64,000 nucleotides of DNA from UBA2705 sp963977105 (GTDB taxonomy: Bacteria; Pseudomonadota; Alphaproteobacteria; Micavibrionales; Micavibrionaceae): NCBI GenBank assembly GCA_963977105.1, contig CAXBNI010000001.1, forward strand, positions 1,364,001 through 1,428,000, in the 5' to 3' direction. The first letter of the stretch is position 1; each line of letters opens with the position of its first letter. This document shows, in pieces, positions 26,203 through 35,386 of this stretch. The notes below the pieces were generated by a model that searched no databases, was not told the origin of the DNA, and saw only the letters and a program-made list of their open reading frames with translations. A program made the position numbers and the translations under genes.

Positions 26203-26484
26203 ATGACAAAATCAGAACTCATTCAAAAATTAGCTGATAAAAATCCGCAACTTTATTTGCGTGACATCGAAAAAATTGTTGAGACCTTTTTTGATGAAGT
26301 CACTGATGCCTTGTGCCGTGGCGACCGTGTTGAGTTGCGTGGCTTTGGTGCGTTTTCAGTTAAAAGCCGTGAAGCGCGCACAGGTCGCAACCCACGTACA
26401 GGCGAAGCTGTTAAGGTTGAGCCTAAAAACATGCCTTTCTTTAAAACAGGTAAAGCATTAAAAGATCGTCTTAACGGCGAATAA
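26203..26484 (+). CDS. ihfB: integration host factor beta subunit
   Basis: A DNA-bending protein that pairs with IHF-alpha. 93 residues: MTKSELIQKLA start, the RVELRGFGAFSVKSR beta-arm entry, RTGRNPRTGE (the DNA-intercalating Pro at the arm tip) and a VEPKNMPFFKTGKALKDRL end. The beta assignment over alpha or HU rests on TKSELI and the VEPKNMPFFK ending. lapA follows 39 bases later, a neighbour order frequent in proteobacteria. Confidence 0.95.
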   Translation: MTKSELIQKLADKNPQLYLRDIEKIVETFFDEVTDALCRGDRVELRGFGAFSVKSREARTGRNPRTGEAVKVEPKNMPFFKTGKALKDRLNGE

Positions 26485-26523
26485 TCACTTTTAACGCCAT
26501 CATTCCAAAATGGGTTTATCCGC

Positions 26524-26910
26524 ATGTCATTCTTATTCCGCTGGGTTTTAACACTGCCCTTTATTATTGTTATCGTCGGTTTTTCGGCGTTGCATTCACA
26601 AAAAATCATGATTCATTTAGAGCCGCTTTATAAAAATATAGAGCTGCCTTTATTTGTGCCGATTATCTTGTTTGTCTTTATCGGTTTTCTTTGGGGGGCG
26701 CTGATTAATTGGCTTAATACTGCGCCGCTGCGCCATAAAACGCGCGTGCAAAGTAAAGAGATTAAAGCATTAAAAAAAGACATTGCCGAGCTGCAAGAAA
26801 AAGTAGCACAGGGCAATCATGGTAAGAAAAAATCGAGCCTAGCCAGCGCCGCCTTTGACCTTTTACCTGCGGCAAAAAACAAGCCCATCGATAATAACGA
26901 CCTAGTTTAA
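26524..26910 (+). CDS. lapA: LapA-domain (DUF1049) inner-membrane protein
   Basis: 128 residues. Two membrane helices (LFRWVLTLPFIIVIVGFSAL and LPLFVPIILFVFIGFLWGAL) are followed by a cytoplasmic coiled coil (EIKALKKDIAELQEKV) and a polar tail. This is the LapA/DUF1049 layout; in enterobacteria LapA works with LapB in controlling LPS synthesis through LpxC. lapB is not next to it here. Position after ihfB supports the call. The stop codon is inside a hairpin shared with the convergent PBP gene. Confidence 0.85.
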   Translation: MSFLFRWVLTLPFIIVIVGFSALHSQKIMIHLEPLYKNIELPLFVPIILFVFIGFLWGALINWLNTAPLRHKTRVQSKEIKALKKDIAELQEKVAQGNHGKKKSSLASAAFDLLPAAKNKPIDNNDLV

Positions 26911-26928
26911 GGCACAAGCCCCTTAAAC
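26905..26928. terminator. hairpin overlapping both stop codons of convergent genes
   Basis: GTTTAAGG and CCTTAAAC form an eight-base perfect stem with an eight-base loop. The TAA of lapA (26908-26910) lies in one arm and the TAA of the PBP gene (26925-26923) in the other. There is no long T-run, so termination is plausible but unproven. Confidence 0.5.
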
Positions 26929-29900
26929 GGATGGAGGATAGACTGGCGGCGCAAAAACCGGCGGGGTTATAACAGGCGGATCAAACACAGGTAATTCCAA
27001 TACAGGGTGCATTTGCACAGGCTGCTCCACTACTGGCTCTGCTTGTTCTTCGTGCGCGTGCTCTAGCTCTTCTGGTTCTGGTTCTGGTTCTGGTTTAACT
27101 ATTTTTTCCATCTCCACAGGCACCGGTGCAAAAATTTCAGCTTTATGTTTTTCTTCGAAAATCGGTGTCAAATCTTTGACGATCAGAGAGAATGCTTTCA
27201 CAGGGAGCGAGCTTGTAAACTCTTCGCTTGCCGCTTGTTCACCTGCTGCATAAGCGACCATTGAACCATAATATTTATCTCCAAAGGTAAAGACGAACGT
27301 CGCCGTGCGGTTACGTACGGTTGATAATGTGACATTACCAAGACGGTCATGCGTTTCAATACGGTTATCGCCAGTGCCCGTCTTGCCGCCTATCGCCCAT
27401 TTCACACCATTGCTGAATTTAATCGCATTTTTTGTGCGCCGCGCCGTGCCGTTTTGGACAATGTTTTCAAGGTTATCTTTAACAATTGCGGCAATATTCT
27501 GATTCATCACCAACATCTCATTTTTCGGCGCATAGACAAAGTTTTTTTCATACGGCGTATCTTTACCAAGCGTGATATCCGTGAACTCCGCATTTGGCAT
27601 CGCTTTACCGCTATTGACGACAATGCCCATTAATGTCGCGAGCGCGTTTGGCGTGTCACCAGACACGCCGATTGAAGTCGCAAAGGATGGAATTAAGCGT
27701 CTAAACGGAAAGCCTTTTTCTGCCCAGTTCGCATGAATGACATCAAAGGCATCTTGTTCTAGCATCGTGAAGACATGGCGTGACTTCAAGGCTTTATTAT
27801 CTGATTTTTCAAGCCATTTATAAATATCCGGCGCCATACGAACGGCGCCTGCGCGTAGCTCTTTATAGCTTGCATCAGGGTTTTTCACGAGCTGCGCCGC
27901 GAGCCATATTTCAATCGGATGAACATCTGTAATATATGCGCGGTCATTAAGGTCATAAGCATTTTGCGCATAACGGCGGAAGAGCGATTCAAACGCGCCC
28001 TCAGTTAATAAATGTTGATGGCTGTCGCCTGTATTCGCACTGAGAAAGACTGAAAACTCAGCCAAACTAGCCTCTGGCTTAATATAACGGTGCAGCGCCG
28101 CGATATGTGCAGGCGGCGTATCTGTACGTAGGCTCGCAAAAACATGCTCGATGGTCTCGCTGCGGTTTTTGCCATCATATTCTTTATATAGCTTTGAAAA
28201 ATGCTGAACCGCATCATGCAAAATATAACGGTCTAAATATTTTTTGCGTAGCGGGTGTTCAGGCTCATCATAAATACTAAGATCCACATCCAGTTTATTA
28301 TGGATCGCGTATTGCACAATATCTTCCATCATCCGAATAAATGGCAAGTTGATTGAATCTTCAAAAGCTTGCTTCACCGACACATCACGCCAGTTATCAT
28401 TGGTCATGAAGTTATTAAACCTATGTAGGCCGCCGCCAGTGAAGAAGCGCTCACGGTTACTTGCTGAATACACACGTTCCATCGCGGCAACTAACATTGT
28501 CCGCTGCGTTGTTTCGCCCTCTGCGGTCTGCAAATAATCCAAGACAAAGCGCGTAATGCCGTCCTCTTCGCTTTGACGCGCAGAGAGCTCTGGGCGCTGT
28601 TCTTGAGAGAGCGGCGCCAACGCCTTATAAGCATCTAGCGTATATTCTAAATAAGTAATCAGCGTTCTAAACTTAGCTGTTGAGCCGAGCTCCAACATCG
28701 AATCTTCGTTGAGGTTAAACTCACCTTCGAAATTATCTGTCTGGACGCGGACATGGTTCATCTCACCTTCGCGTTCATACAGGGTGAAGCTGTATTGAAT
28801 ACTATGCGCCGTATCAAGATGCGCCATATGGTCACCAATAATGGCAGCGCCCTTTTCACTATAAGGATTACCGAGGTCTTTGAGCGCTGTATTGACGATT
28901 TGCGTCGCACGGTAATCAATCGTGCTTGTCGCGCTGATATCCATACGGTCAAAGTCATGCATACTTGGCAAGCCCATTGCCTGCATAAGGTTTACACGCA
29001 CTAAGTTAATTGATTTTTCAGGGTCTTCAGGTAACAAATCAGGGTTAATTTTAGCCGCCCAGTCTAACCCTCTGGTTAAGGCATGCTCTTTGAGTTGATC
29101 TGAAATAATGCCCGCGCGGGCAAAGCTTGGTAAATAGCGGTTAATTCGTGCATCCAAGGCCTTACGGTCTTTTCTTAAAAATGTTGTTGGTTGCTGCACG
29201 GCCATAATGAGCGCTAATGTTTGACGGTAATATTGCGCTTTAACAGCCCATTCATCTTCGCTGAGCCAATCTTCATTGAGCGTCATGATACGGTTAAAAT
29301 CATCAACATCTGTACCGAACCAGACCGCGAGGCCGTCTGCCATACCGATGACCTCACCAAAGCCACGATAACCAGAAAGCAGCACTGCATTAATATAATT
29401 TGCCACAGCGGACTGACGCGTTTGCATCGTGCTGTCACGATCCTTAGAATAAGCACGGGCTGACGCGGTAAAGACCTGCGTTGCTTTATCAAGCATACCA
29501 TTGGTATGTCCGCCTTTAGAGTGGCGTAATTTTTCAAGCTGTTCCGCTAGGGTTGAACCACCAGAACCATCGCCGCTTAGCCCGATTTTCTCATAAACCT
29601 GCTGCAGTACCGCATATATTTTACGGTCCCATTCAATCGCGTAATTGCGCGTATCTGTAATATTTTCTTCAAGCTGCTCACGATTTTCGACATAAAGTAG
29701 GCTTTTGACGACAAGCGGCGGTATTTCCGCAAAATTAGCATAGACCGCATTGGGGTAGCCTGCGTTATGGAGTGCGCTTTGGTTGCTATCAGTAATACCG
29801 AGCCCTGCTTGGTTTTTTTCATCATATAGCGGGAAGAGCGGCACGTGCGGCAGGAAATCTGGCCCTTGCCATTTTGCGGCTTGCCCTGTTGCTTTACTGA

Positions 29901-30225
29901 CAAGAACATAGCCCTTGCTTTCCAAGCTTTCAGATATCGCATCAAACTTTGTGTAGCCAAGGCGTTCATCATAAGGACCTGTCGGCGGGAGGACAGCAGG
30001 CGCGGTTAAATTCTCGCTTAAATGGTGGTATGATTGATCCGCTAATGCGCCGAAAAAGTCAGATTGTAAACGGGAGTTTTCATGTTCGTTATGGGCGAGA
30101 TACCCACTCAGCGCGCCAACCACAACAAAAGGGCTCGCAAACATAGCGAATTTCTTCTTAAGGCTCCACTTTTTTACAGCCGGTGCTTTATCATCTGGTT
30201 TTTGGTTCGTCGCCTTTTCTGTCAT
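26923..30225 (-). CDS. divergent class A penicillin-binding protein (GT51 + transpeptidase)
   Basis: 1100 residues, large for the family. Cytoplasmic N-terminus, one membrane helix (MFASPFVVVGALSGYLA), then a GT51-like region with SLLYVENRE near 175 and GGSTLAEQLEK near 221. These are variants of the usual EDxxF and GGSTxxQQ motifs. The transpeptidase domain has STAK (GSTAKFRT) near 512, YSASN (SxN) near 585 and GGKTGTGD near 945. The last 70 residues are Pro/Glu-rich with PVFxPPV repeats. It should polymerise and cross-link peptidoglycan, though the altered glycosyltransferase motifs leave that half uncertain. Neighbouring lptA lies about 145 bases upstream on the same strand. Confidence 0.82.
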   Translation of the reverse strand: MTEKATNQKPDDKAPAVKKWSLKKKFAMFASPFVVVGALSGYLAHNEHENSRLQSDFFGALADQSYHHLSENLTAPAVLPPTGPYDERLGYTKFDAISESLESKGYVLVSKATGQAAKWQGPDFLPHVPLFPLYDEKNQAGLGITDSNQSALHNAGYPNAVYANFAEIPPLVVKSLLYVENREQLEENITDTRNYAIEWDRKIYAVLQQVYEKIGLSGDGSGGSTLAEQLEKLRHSKGGHTNGMLDKATQVFTASARAYSKDRDSTMQTRQSAVANYINAVLLSGYRGFGEVIGMADGLAVWFGTDVDDFNRIMTLNEDWLSEDEWAVKAQYYRQTLALIMAVQQPTTFLRKDRKALDARINRYLPSFARAGIISDQLKEHALTRGLDWAAKINPDLLPEDPEKSINLVRVNLMQAMGLPSMHDFDRMDISATSTIDYRATQIVNTALKDLGNPYSEKGAAIIGDHMAHLDTAHSIQYSFTLYEREGEMNHVRVQTDNFEGEFNLNEDSMLELGSTAKFRTLITYLEYTLDAYKALAPLSQEQRPELSARQSEEDGITRFVLDYLQTAEGETTQRTMLVAAMERVYSASNRERFFTGGGLHRFNNFMTNDNWRDVSVKQAFEDSINLPFIRMMEDIVQYAIHNKLDVDLSIYDEPEHPLRKKYLDRYILHDAVQHFSKLYKEYDGKNRSETIEHVFASLRTDTPPAHIAALHRYIKPEASLAEFSVFLSANTGDSHQHLLTEGAFESLFRRYAQNAYDLNDRAYITDVHPIEIWLAAQLVKNPDASYKELRAGAVRMAPDIYKWLEKSDNKALKSRHVFTMLEQDAFDVIHANWAEKGFPFRRLIPSFATSIGVSGDTPNALATLMGIVVNSGKAMPNAEFTDITLGKDTPYEKNFVYAPKNEMLVMNQNIAAIVKDNLENIVQNGTARRTKNAIKFSNGVKWAIGGKTGTGDNRIETHDRLGNVTLSTVRNRTATFVFTFGDKYYGSMVAYAAGEQAASEEFTSSLPVKAFSLIVKDLTPIFEEKHKAEIFAPVPVEMEKIVKPEPEPEPEELEHAHEEQAEPVVEQPVQMHPVLELPVFDPPVITPPVFAPPVYPPSV

Positions 30226-30370
30226 TGTACAGAAAATCCCCGTTCTTCATATATGCTTATGCAAATTTTATTTTCTTTAAGGGGGTTTTATATTGCATAA
30301 TCATCGCGAGGACAAGCTTTTTTCACAGCGCAGCATGATGACAACATCAAAAGCAGCACCATTATGCGCA

Positions 30371-31192
30371 TTATTTGTTTTTACTCTCAGGGAAGAATGT
30401 CCCACGGACGCGGCCATCGCCTTTAAGCGCGCCACTCGCAGCTTTGCCGCCATAAACTTTGCTTACATTCGTCAGTAAATCAAGCTCGGCACGGGTGCCT
30501 TCTAAAATGTTCTGACCACGGCGAATAACGACATTGCCGATAATTTCGGCTTTATTGTCTTCTTTTCGGTATTCACCTTTGTCGCCAGTTATGCTTTCTT
30601 GCGCTGTTTTAATATGGACGTTGCCGTCAACCTCAGCGCGCCAAAGTTCACGCGATGCATCGCCATCTTTAAACCAAGCCGTGACCGTATCACTCTCAAG
30701 CGTTTCTGTTGGGCGCGTAATCACAGCATTGCCGATCGCAACCAGCTTGTTGTCAGCTGTGTAATATTCAAAGCGCTCATTTGCCGTAAGGGATTGGTCG
30801 TCTGAAAGCATTCTTAAATCTTTGCCCGTCATGATTGCTATGGATTCATCAAGGTTATATATCGCGTGATCTCCGTAAGCATTGCCATTTTCAGAGCGAA
30901 TTTCAACATTATCTTTCGCTATGATTTTCCAAATTTCCATACCGCCTGCTTTAGGTTCACGGTAATAGGCTTCGAGCACGCGCGCTTTAATCGTTGTCGC
31001 GCCCTGCGTCGCACTTGCTGCGCCATTTGCAATATATAGCTGCTTATCGCGGTGCCATTCTAAAGCCCCATCAGCGCTGATCTCTAGCGGCTGGCTGCTA
31101 TCTTTATTTTGTGCATGCGCTAAAGGCATGGCTGTGCCCAGCGCCAAAAGGCTCAGGCATAAAACGGTAGATAAATGTGTTCTTACGGTCAT
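30371..31192 (-). CDS. lptA: LPS transport periplasmic protein LptA (OstA-like)
   Basis: A periplasmic bridge protein that carries lipopolysaccharide from LptC to LptD. 273 residues from ATG 31192 (AGAGGA seven bases upstream). The signal peptide (LSTVLCLSLLALGTAMPLAHA) precedes an OstA-type beta-jellyroll: LEISADGALEWHRDKQLYIANGAASATQG in pieces matches the family opening, followed by repeated strand pairs such as VEIRSENGNAYGD and VHIKTAQESITGDKGEY. It is longer than E. coli LptA (185), as usual in alphaproteobacteria. lptC is directly upstream. Confidence 0.9.
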   Translation of the reverse strand: MTVRTHLSTVLCLSLLALGTAMPLAHAQNKDSSQPLEISADGALEWHRDKQLYIANGAASATQGATTIKARVLEAYYREPKAGGMEIWKIIAKDNVEIRSENGNAYGDHAIYNLDESIAIMTGKDLRMLSDDQSLTANERFEYYTADNKLVAIGNAVITRPTETLESDTVTAWFKDGDASRELWRAEVDGNVHIKTAQESITGDKGEYRKEDNKAEIIGNVVIRRGQNILEGTRAELDLLTNVSKVYGGKAASGALKGDGRVRGTFFPESKNK

Positions 31193-31224
31193 CAAAATAT
31201 CCTCTTTGGGCGCTTGCCCTTAAA

Positions 31225-32058
31225 TCATTCCAACATGCTGTCCATATTGTGAAGCACTACTTTTGCAGGCCCCTTAAATATCAATATATTTTTCACGCCA
31301 TCAGCAACCATGCCTTTGGATTCTAACGTTCCTATTGGCCCATGCGCAGATACGTCAACTTCTGAACGTGCAATATTTGTTTCTAGGTCGATATTCAACA
31401 CATCGGTTAGCAATGTATAACCAGCATCGTGGTAGAGCTTGACGTTGCCCTCTAACAGCAATGTCTGTTTAATCTGATTGTATGTACCGGCAACGCCTTC
31501 TAACGCGACCCATGTACCGTCTTTCATTGTAGAATCCGCCACAGGCTTCTCTAGATATATAATGTCAGAGCTCTCCATCGTCTGAAAGGCGCGTGCGGCG
31601 GTAATCGCGTAAGGGCGACCTTCTTTGTCACTAGTATCAAAACGCGGCTCTAACAATTCATTTTTACCAATGGACGTTTGTTTAACGACTTCATCTTTTT
31701 GCGGCAGGGTTTTAATAATATCAGCATTGTCGCCTGATAGTACAATCAGAACCACAACAACCCCCATCGCGATTAATGGCAAAACAACGCGCATTGAACG
31801 GACAAATTTTGTGTAGAATTTATTACGCCGCTGGCCAATACGCACCGTGGCGGGGCGGCGCATATACTTGCCGTCTAATAATTCTTTTTTCTGTGGCGGC
31901 GCAAGGGGGGCTTCAGGGATATGGATGTCTTTAGCTGCTAATTCTGCTGCGCTTAACTCGGGTGTATTTAAATCTGGCGCAATAATGCGTTCTTCATCCG
32001 CTTTTTTCGGCGGCTGATTATTGAGTTTCGCAAATAGATCGTCTTGATCGTCAGTCAT
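31225..32058 (-). CDS. lptC: LPS export system protein LptC
   Basis: 277 residues. A long charged cytoplasmic N-terminus of about 85 residues precedes the single membrane helix (VVLPLIAMGVVVVLIVL), then the periplasmic jellyroll (EPRFDTSDKEGRPYAITA is the LptC opening pattern, and LLLEGNVKLYHDAGYTLLTD the central strands). It anchors to the LptB2FG exporter and passes LPS to LptA. The order kdsD-lptC-lptA is the classic one, but lptB and rpoN do not follow lptA; a PBP gene does. Confidence 0.88.
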   Translation of the reverse strand: MTDDQDDLFAKLNNQPPKKADEERIIAPDLNTPELSAAELAAKDIHIPEAPLAPPQKKELLDGKYMRRPATVRIGQRRNKFYTKFVRSMRVVLPLIAMGVVVVLIVLSGDNADIIKTLPQKDEVVKQTSIGKNELLEPRFDTSDKEGRPYAITAARAFQTMESSDIIYLEKPVADSTMKDGTWVALEGVAGTYNQIKQTLLLEGNVKLYHDAGYTLLTDVLNIDLETNIARSEVDVSAHGPIGTLESKGMVADGVKNILIFKGPAKVVLHNMDSMLE

Positions 32059-32064
32059 GGTGAT

Positions 32065-33078
32065 TTAAGCTAAGCCCGCCTGTAAACATTCCTGCAAGCG
32101 AATAAGGCCTTGCAGACGCCCCGCATCATCAAGCACCACTAAGGATGTAATAACGCCAGCTTGTTTGTTGAGCATGATATCCATCGCCTCTGCCGCTAAG
32201 GCATTTGCGCTAATCTGTTTTGGCCCTTGGGAAATAAGGTCGCCAAGACGACGAGTGAGTAAATCTGGCCCCATATGGCGTTTTAAATCACCATCCGTCA
32301 ATATGCCGAGTAATTTGCCGTCATCATCGGTACAGAGCACAGAGCCCAAGTTCTTTTCTGTCATCATCAAGATCGCTTGATCCATTGTGCTGTCGACATC
32401 CATCAACGGCAGGTCATCGCCTTGATACATAAGGTCAGACACTTTCAAAAGCTGCTTACCTAATTTACCGCCTGGATGGAAAACTTTAAACTGTTCTTTT
32501 GTCAGGCCGCTACGCTTTAACAGCGTAACTGCCAAAGCATCACCATAAGCCATCATCATGGTGGTTGATGTGGTCGGCGCCATATTATTCGGGCAAGCTT
32601 CTTTTAATTTTGGATAGGCTAATTTGATATCCGCATGTTGCCCCAATGTGCTGTCTGCGTTTGATGTCATTGCAATCAGCGTAATGCCGAAACGGCGTGT
32701 ATAGTGAATAAGGTCAGAAAGCTCAGGGTTCTCGCCTGAGTTTGAAAGCATCAGTACAACATCATGTTCCGTGACCATGCCAAGGTCACCATGAGAGGCC
32801 TCGCCCGGATGCACATAATATGACGGCGTACCTGTGGATGACATTGTCGCCGCCATTTTGCGCCCGACATGGCCGCTTTTGCCAATGCCTGCAACAATTA
32901 AACGCCCCGTGCGGCTGGTGCGCATTTTGTCAATCGCATCAACAGCGAGAACAAATTGTTCATCTAGGCTACCGGCAAGTGCCTGTAGGCCCGCAATTTC
33001 TTCTTTGAGGACCTGAAGTCCATTTTGAAAGTCTGGGTTATCTTGCATATTTTCGGTCATTTCTTGTCGGGCATGCAT
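32065..33078 (-). CDS. kdsD: D-arabinose 5-phosphate isomerase (KdsD/KpsF family)
   Basis: It interconverts ribulose 5-phosphate and arabinose 5-phosphate for Kdo synthesis. 337 residues: a SIS domain (IVAGIGKSGHVGRKMAATMSSTGTPSYY given in part, then HPGEASHGDLGM, MLSNSGENPEL) to about 190, a linker with FHPGGKLGK, and two CBS motifs (DQAILMMTEKNLGSVLCTDDDG and the C-terminal EAMDIMLNKQAGVITSLVVLDD region). The start may also be the Met at 33060. It begins the kdsD-lptC-lptA transcription unit. Confidence 0.94.
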   Translation of the reverse strand: MHARQEMTENMQDNPDFQNGLQVLKEEIAGLQALAGSLDEQFVLAVDAIDKMRTSRTGRLIVAGIGKSGHVGRKMAATMSSTGTPSYYVHPGEASHGDLGMVTEHDVVLMLSNSGENPELSDLIHYTRRFGITLIAMTSNADSTLGQHADIKLAYPKLKEACPNNMAPTTSTTMMMAYGDALAVTLLKRSGLTKEQFKVFHPGGKLGKQLLKVSDLMYQGDDLPLMDVDSTMDQAILMMTEKNLGSVLCTDDDGKLLGILTDGDLKRHMGPDLLTRRLGDLISQGPKQISANALAAEAMDIMLNKQAGVITSLVVLDDAGRLQGLIRLQECLQAGLA

Positions 33079-33141
33079 GGCGTGTCTTTCTTAATATTAC
33101 TTGTCCGTTTATACGCAAAACAGGCATAAAAAGCAAATCTA

Positions 33142-33705
33142 TTAGCCTTGATAAAGATAAAGGCCGAGATCCGTGTCACCATAGCTTTTGATACGTTCTT
33201 CCGATATCGCAGTGATGTGGCTTAAATCAGGCAGGCCGCCCTTTTCACTTTCAACCACGAGCCACGCGGTTTTATTCAGCCAGTTGCCATTAATCAACCC
33301 TTCGACGCAAGGTAAAATCAGCCCTCTCTTATAAGGAGGGTCAAGAAAGACTAAATCAAGCTTTGGCGAAGCGGCGCTATACGCCATCAGTTTTGCCGAG
33401 TTGCCGATTTTAGCTTGAAAACGCGCACTTTCGATATTCAACGTAGACAAATTATCTTTGCTCAGACTGACAGAACGAGGGTCTTGATCCCAAAAATAAC
33501 AATAAGGTGCGCCGCGTGAAAGGACTTCAATGCCCAAAGCGCCTGTGCCACAAAACATGTCGGCGGCGCAAATATCATTGAAATCTAGGCGCGATTCTAA
33601 CATGTTAAAAATCGCCAGACGCAAACGGTCAGATGTTGGGCGTATGTCTTTGCCTTTTGGCGGTGAAAGCTTACGTCCGCCCAGTGTGCCGCCAGTAATG
33701 CGCAT
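33142..33705 (-). CDS. rsmD: 16S rRNA (guanine966-N2)-methyltransferase
   Basis: 187 residues. The opening MRITGGTLGGRKL and RPTSDRLRLAIFNML are typical of RsmD. SAM-binding motif I is DMFCGTGALGIEVLSRGA and the catalytic motif is FLDPPYKRGL (NPPY-type). It methylates the small-subunit rRNA. It lies 27 bases after the RsuA-family pseudouridine synthase gene on the same strand, a pairing that makes a small rRNA-modification unit. Confidence 0.94.
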   Translation of the reverse strand: MRITGGTLGGRKLSPPKGKDIRPTSDRLRLAIFNMLESRLDFNDICAADMFCGTGALGIEVLSRGAPYCYFWDQDPRSVSLSKDNLSTLNIESARFQAKIGNSAKLMAYSAASPKLDLVFLDPPYKRGLILPCVEGLINGNWLNKTAWLVVESEKGGLPDLSHITAISEERIKSYGDTDLGLYLYQG

Positions 33706-33732
33706 AGATTTAGCCCTTTATGATGTTATGTC

Positions 33733-34476
33733 TTATAATTGGTCCGAAAATTCTTTTGGTAGCATGTCTCTTAAAACGCGCCCTGTGATTTCTTTGACTG
33801 CGCCGCGTTCCATTTGTCCCAATTGAAATGGCCCATAAGCGGTGCGGATCAAGCGGCTAACTTGAAGATCAAGCGCCTCCATCACATTGCGGATTTCGCG
33901 GTTCTTGCCTTCGGTGAGCTTCATAGTCAGCCACGTATTCGAACCGCTTGTCGTATCAACGCTGGCTTCAATTGAACCATATCTTACGCCTTCATAGGTG
34001 ATGCCTTTGGCGAGCCTTGCGATTTTATCATTGCTGACACGGCCATGAACGCGGGCGCGGTACTGACGCACCCAACCTTTTGATGGCAGCTCCAAAGCGC
34101 GGGCAAGTTCGCCGCTCGTAGTGAAAATCAGTAAACCTTCTGTATTCATATCAAGACGGCCAACGCTAACGACGCGCGGCAATTCTGCTGGCAAACCATC
34201 AAAAACAGTCTCACGGCCTTTTTCATCGCGGTTGGTTGTCACTTGACCAGCAGGTTTGTGATAAACAAAAACGCGCAGACCTTTTTTCACTTTAATCGGC
34301 GTACCATCGACTTCAACGCGGTCCTCGGGACTGACTTTATAGCCCAGTTCTTTTAGAACGTCTCCGTTCACGCGCACGCGCCCTGCTGTAATTAAGCGCT
34401 CCGCTTCACGGCGCGAGCATACACCCGCGGCGGCAATATATTTATTTATACGTTCTGTTTTGCTTTTTTCGTTCAT
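33733..34476 (-). CDS. rluB: RsuA/RluB-family rRNA pseudouridine synthase
   Basis: 247 residues. An N-terminal S4 RNA-binding domain (RINKYIAAAGVCSRREAERLITAGRV, in part) is followed by the catalytic domain with VSVGRLDMNTEGLLIFT, where the Asp of GRLD is the nucleophile, and KLTEGKNREIRNVMEAL near residue 200. The family modifies 23S (RluB, U2605) or 16S (RsuA, U516) rRNA. The sequence fits RluB-like proteins better, but the exact target is inferred. It is divergent from tadA with only 19 bases between, so each promoter must lie in or near the other gene. Confidence 0.88.
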   Translation of the reverse strand: MNEKSKTERINKYIAAAGVCSRREAERLITAGRVRVNGDVLKELGYKVSPEDRVEVDGTPIKVKKGLRVFVYHKPAGQVTTNRDEKGRETVFDGLPAELPRVVSVGRLDMNTEGLLIFTTSGELARALELPSKGWVRQYRARVHGRVSNDKIARLAKGITYEGVRYGSIEASVDTTSGSNTWLTMKLTEGKNREIRNVMEALDLQVSRLIRTAYGPFQLGQMERGAVKEITGRVLRDMLPKEFSDQL

Positions 34477-34495
34477 TTTCGCTACAACCTAATTT

Positions 34496-34975
34496 ATGAG
34501 TGAAGAACATGTAGCATATATGCAGGCCGCATTGGAAGAGGCAAATAAAGCAGCCACTGCGGATGAGGTGCCAATAGGCGCTGTTTTGGTCAATAAAACC
34601 AGCGGCGAAATCGTCGCGCGTGGCTTTAACACAACGAGGATGGATTGCGACCCGACCGCCCACGCCGAAATAAACGCCATTCGTGCGCTCGCAAAAAAAG
34701 TCGGGGCGCAGCGCATTCCTGACCATGATTTATATGTCACGTTAGAACCCTGCCCGATGTGCGCTTCCGCCATATCGTTTGCCCGTATTAGCCGCGTTAT
34801 TTATGGCGCAGATGATGCAAAAAGCGGCGGTCTAAGCGTATTAGATGGGCCAAATTTATATAGCAAGTCCGCACTACACCATAAACCCGAAGTCATTTCA
34901 GGTCACTTTGCTGATGAATGCGGCGCTGTAATACGTGATTTCTTTAAGGCAAAGCGTAAACAAAAAAATACATAG
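34496..34975 (+). CDS. tadA: tRNA(adenosine34) deaminase
   Basis: It converts A34 of tRNA-Arg to inosine. 159 residues with the zinc deaminase motifs HAEINAIR (His ligand and catalytic Glu) near residue 56 and EPCPMCASAI (two Cys ligands) near 86, and VIYGADDAKSGG after. The close divergent spacing to the pseudouridine synthase gene is noted there. A shadow frame covers it on the other strand and is not a gene. Confidence 0.95.
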   Translation: MSEEHVAYMQAALEEANKAATADEVPIGAVLVNKTSGEIVARGFNTTRMDCDPTAHAEINAIRALAKKVGAQRIPDHDLYVTLEPCPMCASAISFARISRVIYGADDAKSGGLSVLDGPNLYSKSALHHKPEVISGHFADECGAVIRDFFKAKRKQKNT

Positions 34976-34992
34976 CACGCCAAACCTTGACG

Positions 34993-35262
34993 CTAAATGC
35001 CGTTCACTTCGCCATCGCTCTTTTGCTTGCGCTCTCTAAGCACAAGAAAACCTGCGCCAGCAAAACAAAGAACAGCGAAGCCGGCAACGATATAAAGTGT
35101 TGTTCGAAAGCCTTCGGGGTCTTGCTGCGCGCTAACCGTTGCTCCTGCCGCACCGCCGCGCGTAGCTGTTGGCGCACCAAATTCTTGATTTTTCATTAGG
35201 GTGTATGCCCCATAACTCGTGAAAATGCCTAAGATTAACAGCATTGCAATAACAGCCTTCAT
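34993..35262 (-). CDS. small two-helix membrane protein
   Basis: 89 residues from the Met at 35262 (another in-frame Met lies seven codons upstream; neither has a strong ribosome site). The first helix or signal anchor is MKAVIAMLLILGIFTSYGAY. A linker with a Gly/Ala-rich RGGAAGATV piece follows, then a second helix TLYIVAGFAVLCFAGAGFLVL and a charged tail (RERKQKSDGE). The function is unknown. It lies between convergent tadA and the divergent NUDT9-like gene. Confidence 0.6.
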   Translation of the reverse strand: MKAVIAMLLILGIFTSYGAYTLMKNQEFGAPTATRGGAAGATVSAQQDPEGFRTTLYIVAGFAVLCFAGAGFLVLRERKQKSDGEVNGI

Positions 35263-35386
35263 AATCAGTCTTTCTTTTTTCATTCTTATTATAATACTAT
35301 ACCATAACATCAAGCTTTTGTTTACCCCCTCCTCTTTGTTATGAAAATATATTGCATCCTTCGCCAATATCGCGTAAAACCAAAAC

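Noticed and set aside
34442..34773. Minus-strand frames antisense to tadA
   Set aside because: tadA is certain from its zinc deaminase motifs, and the antisense frames are shadows.
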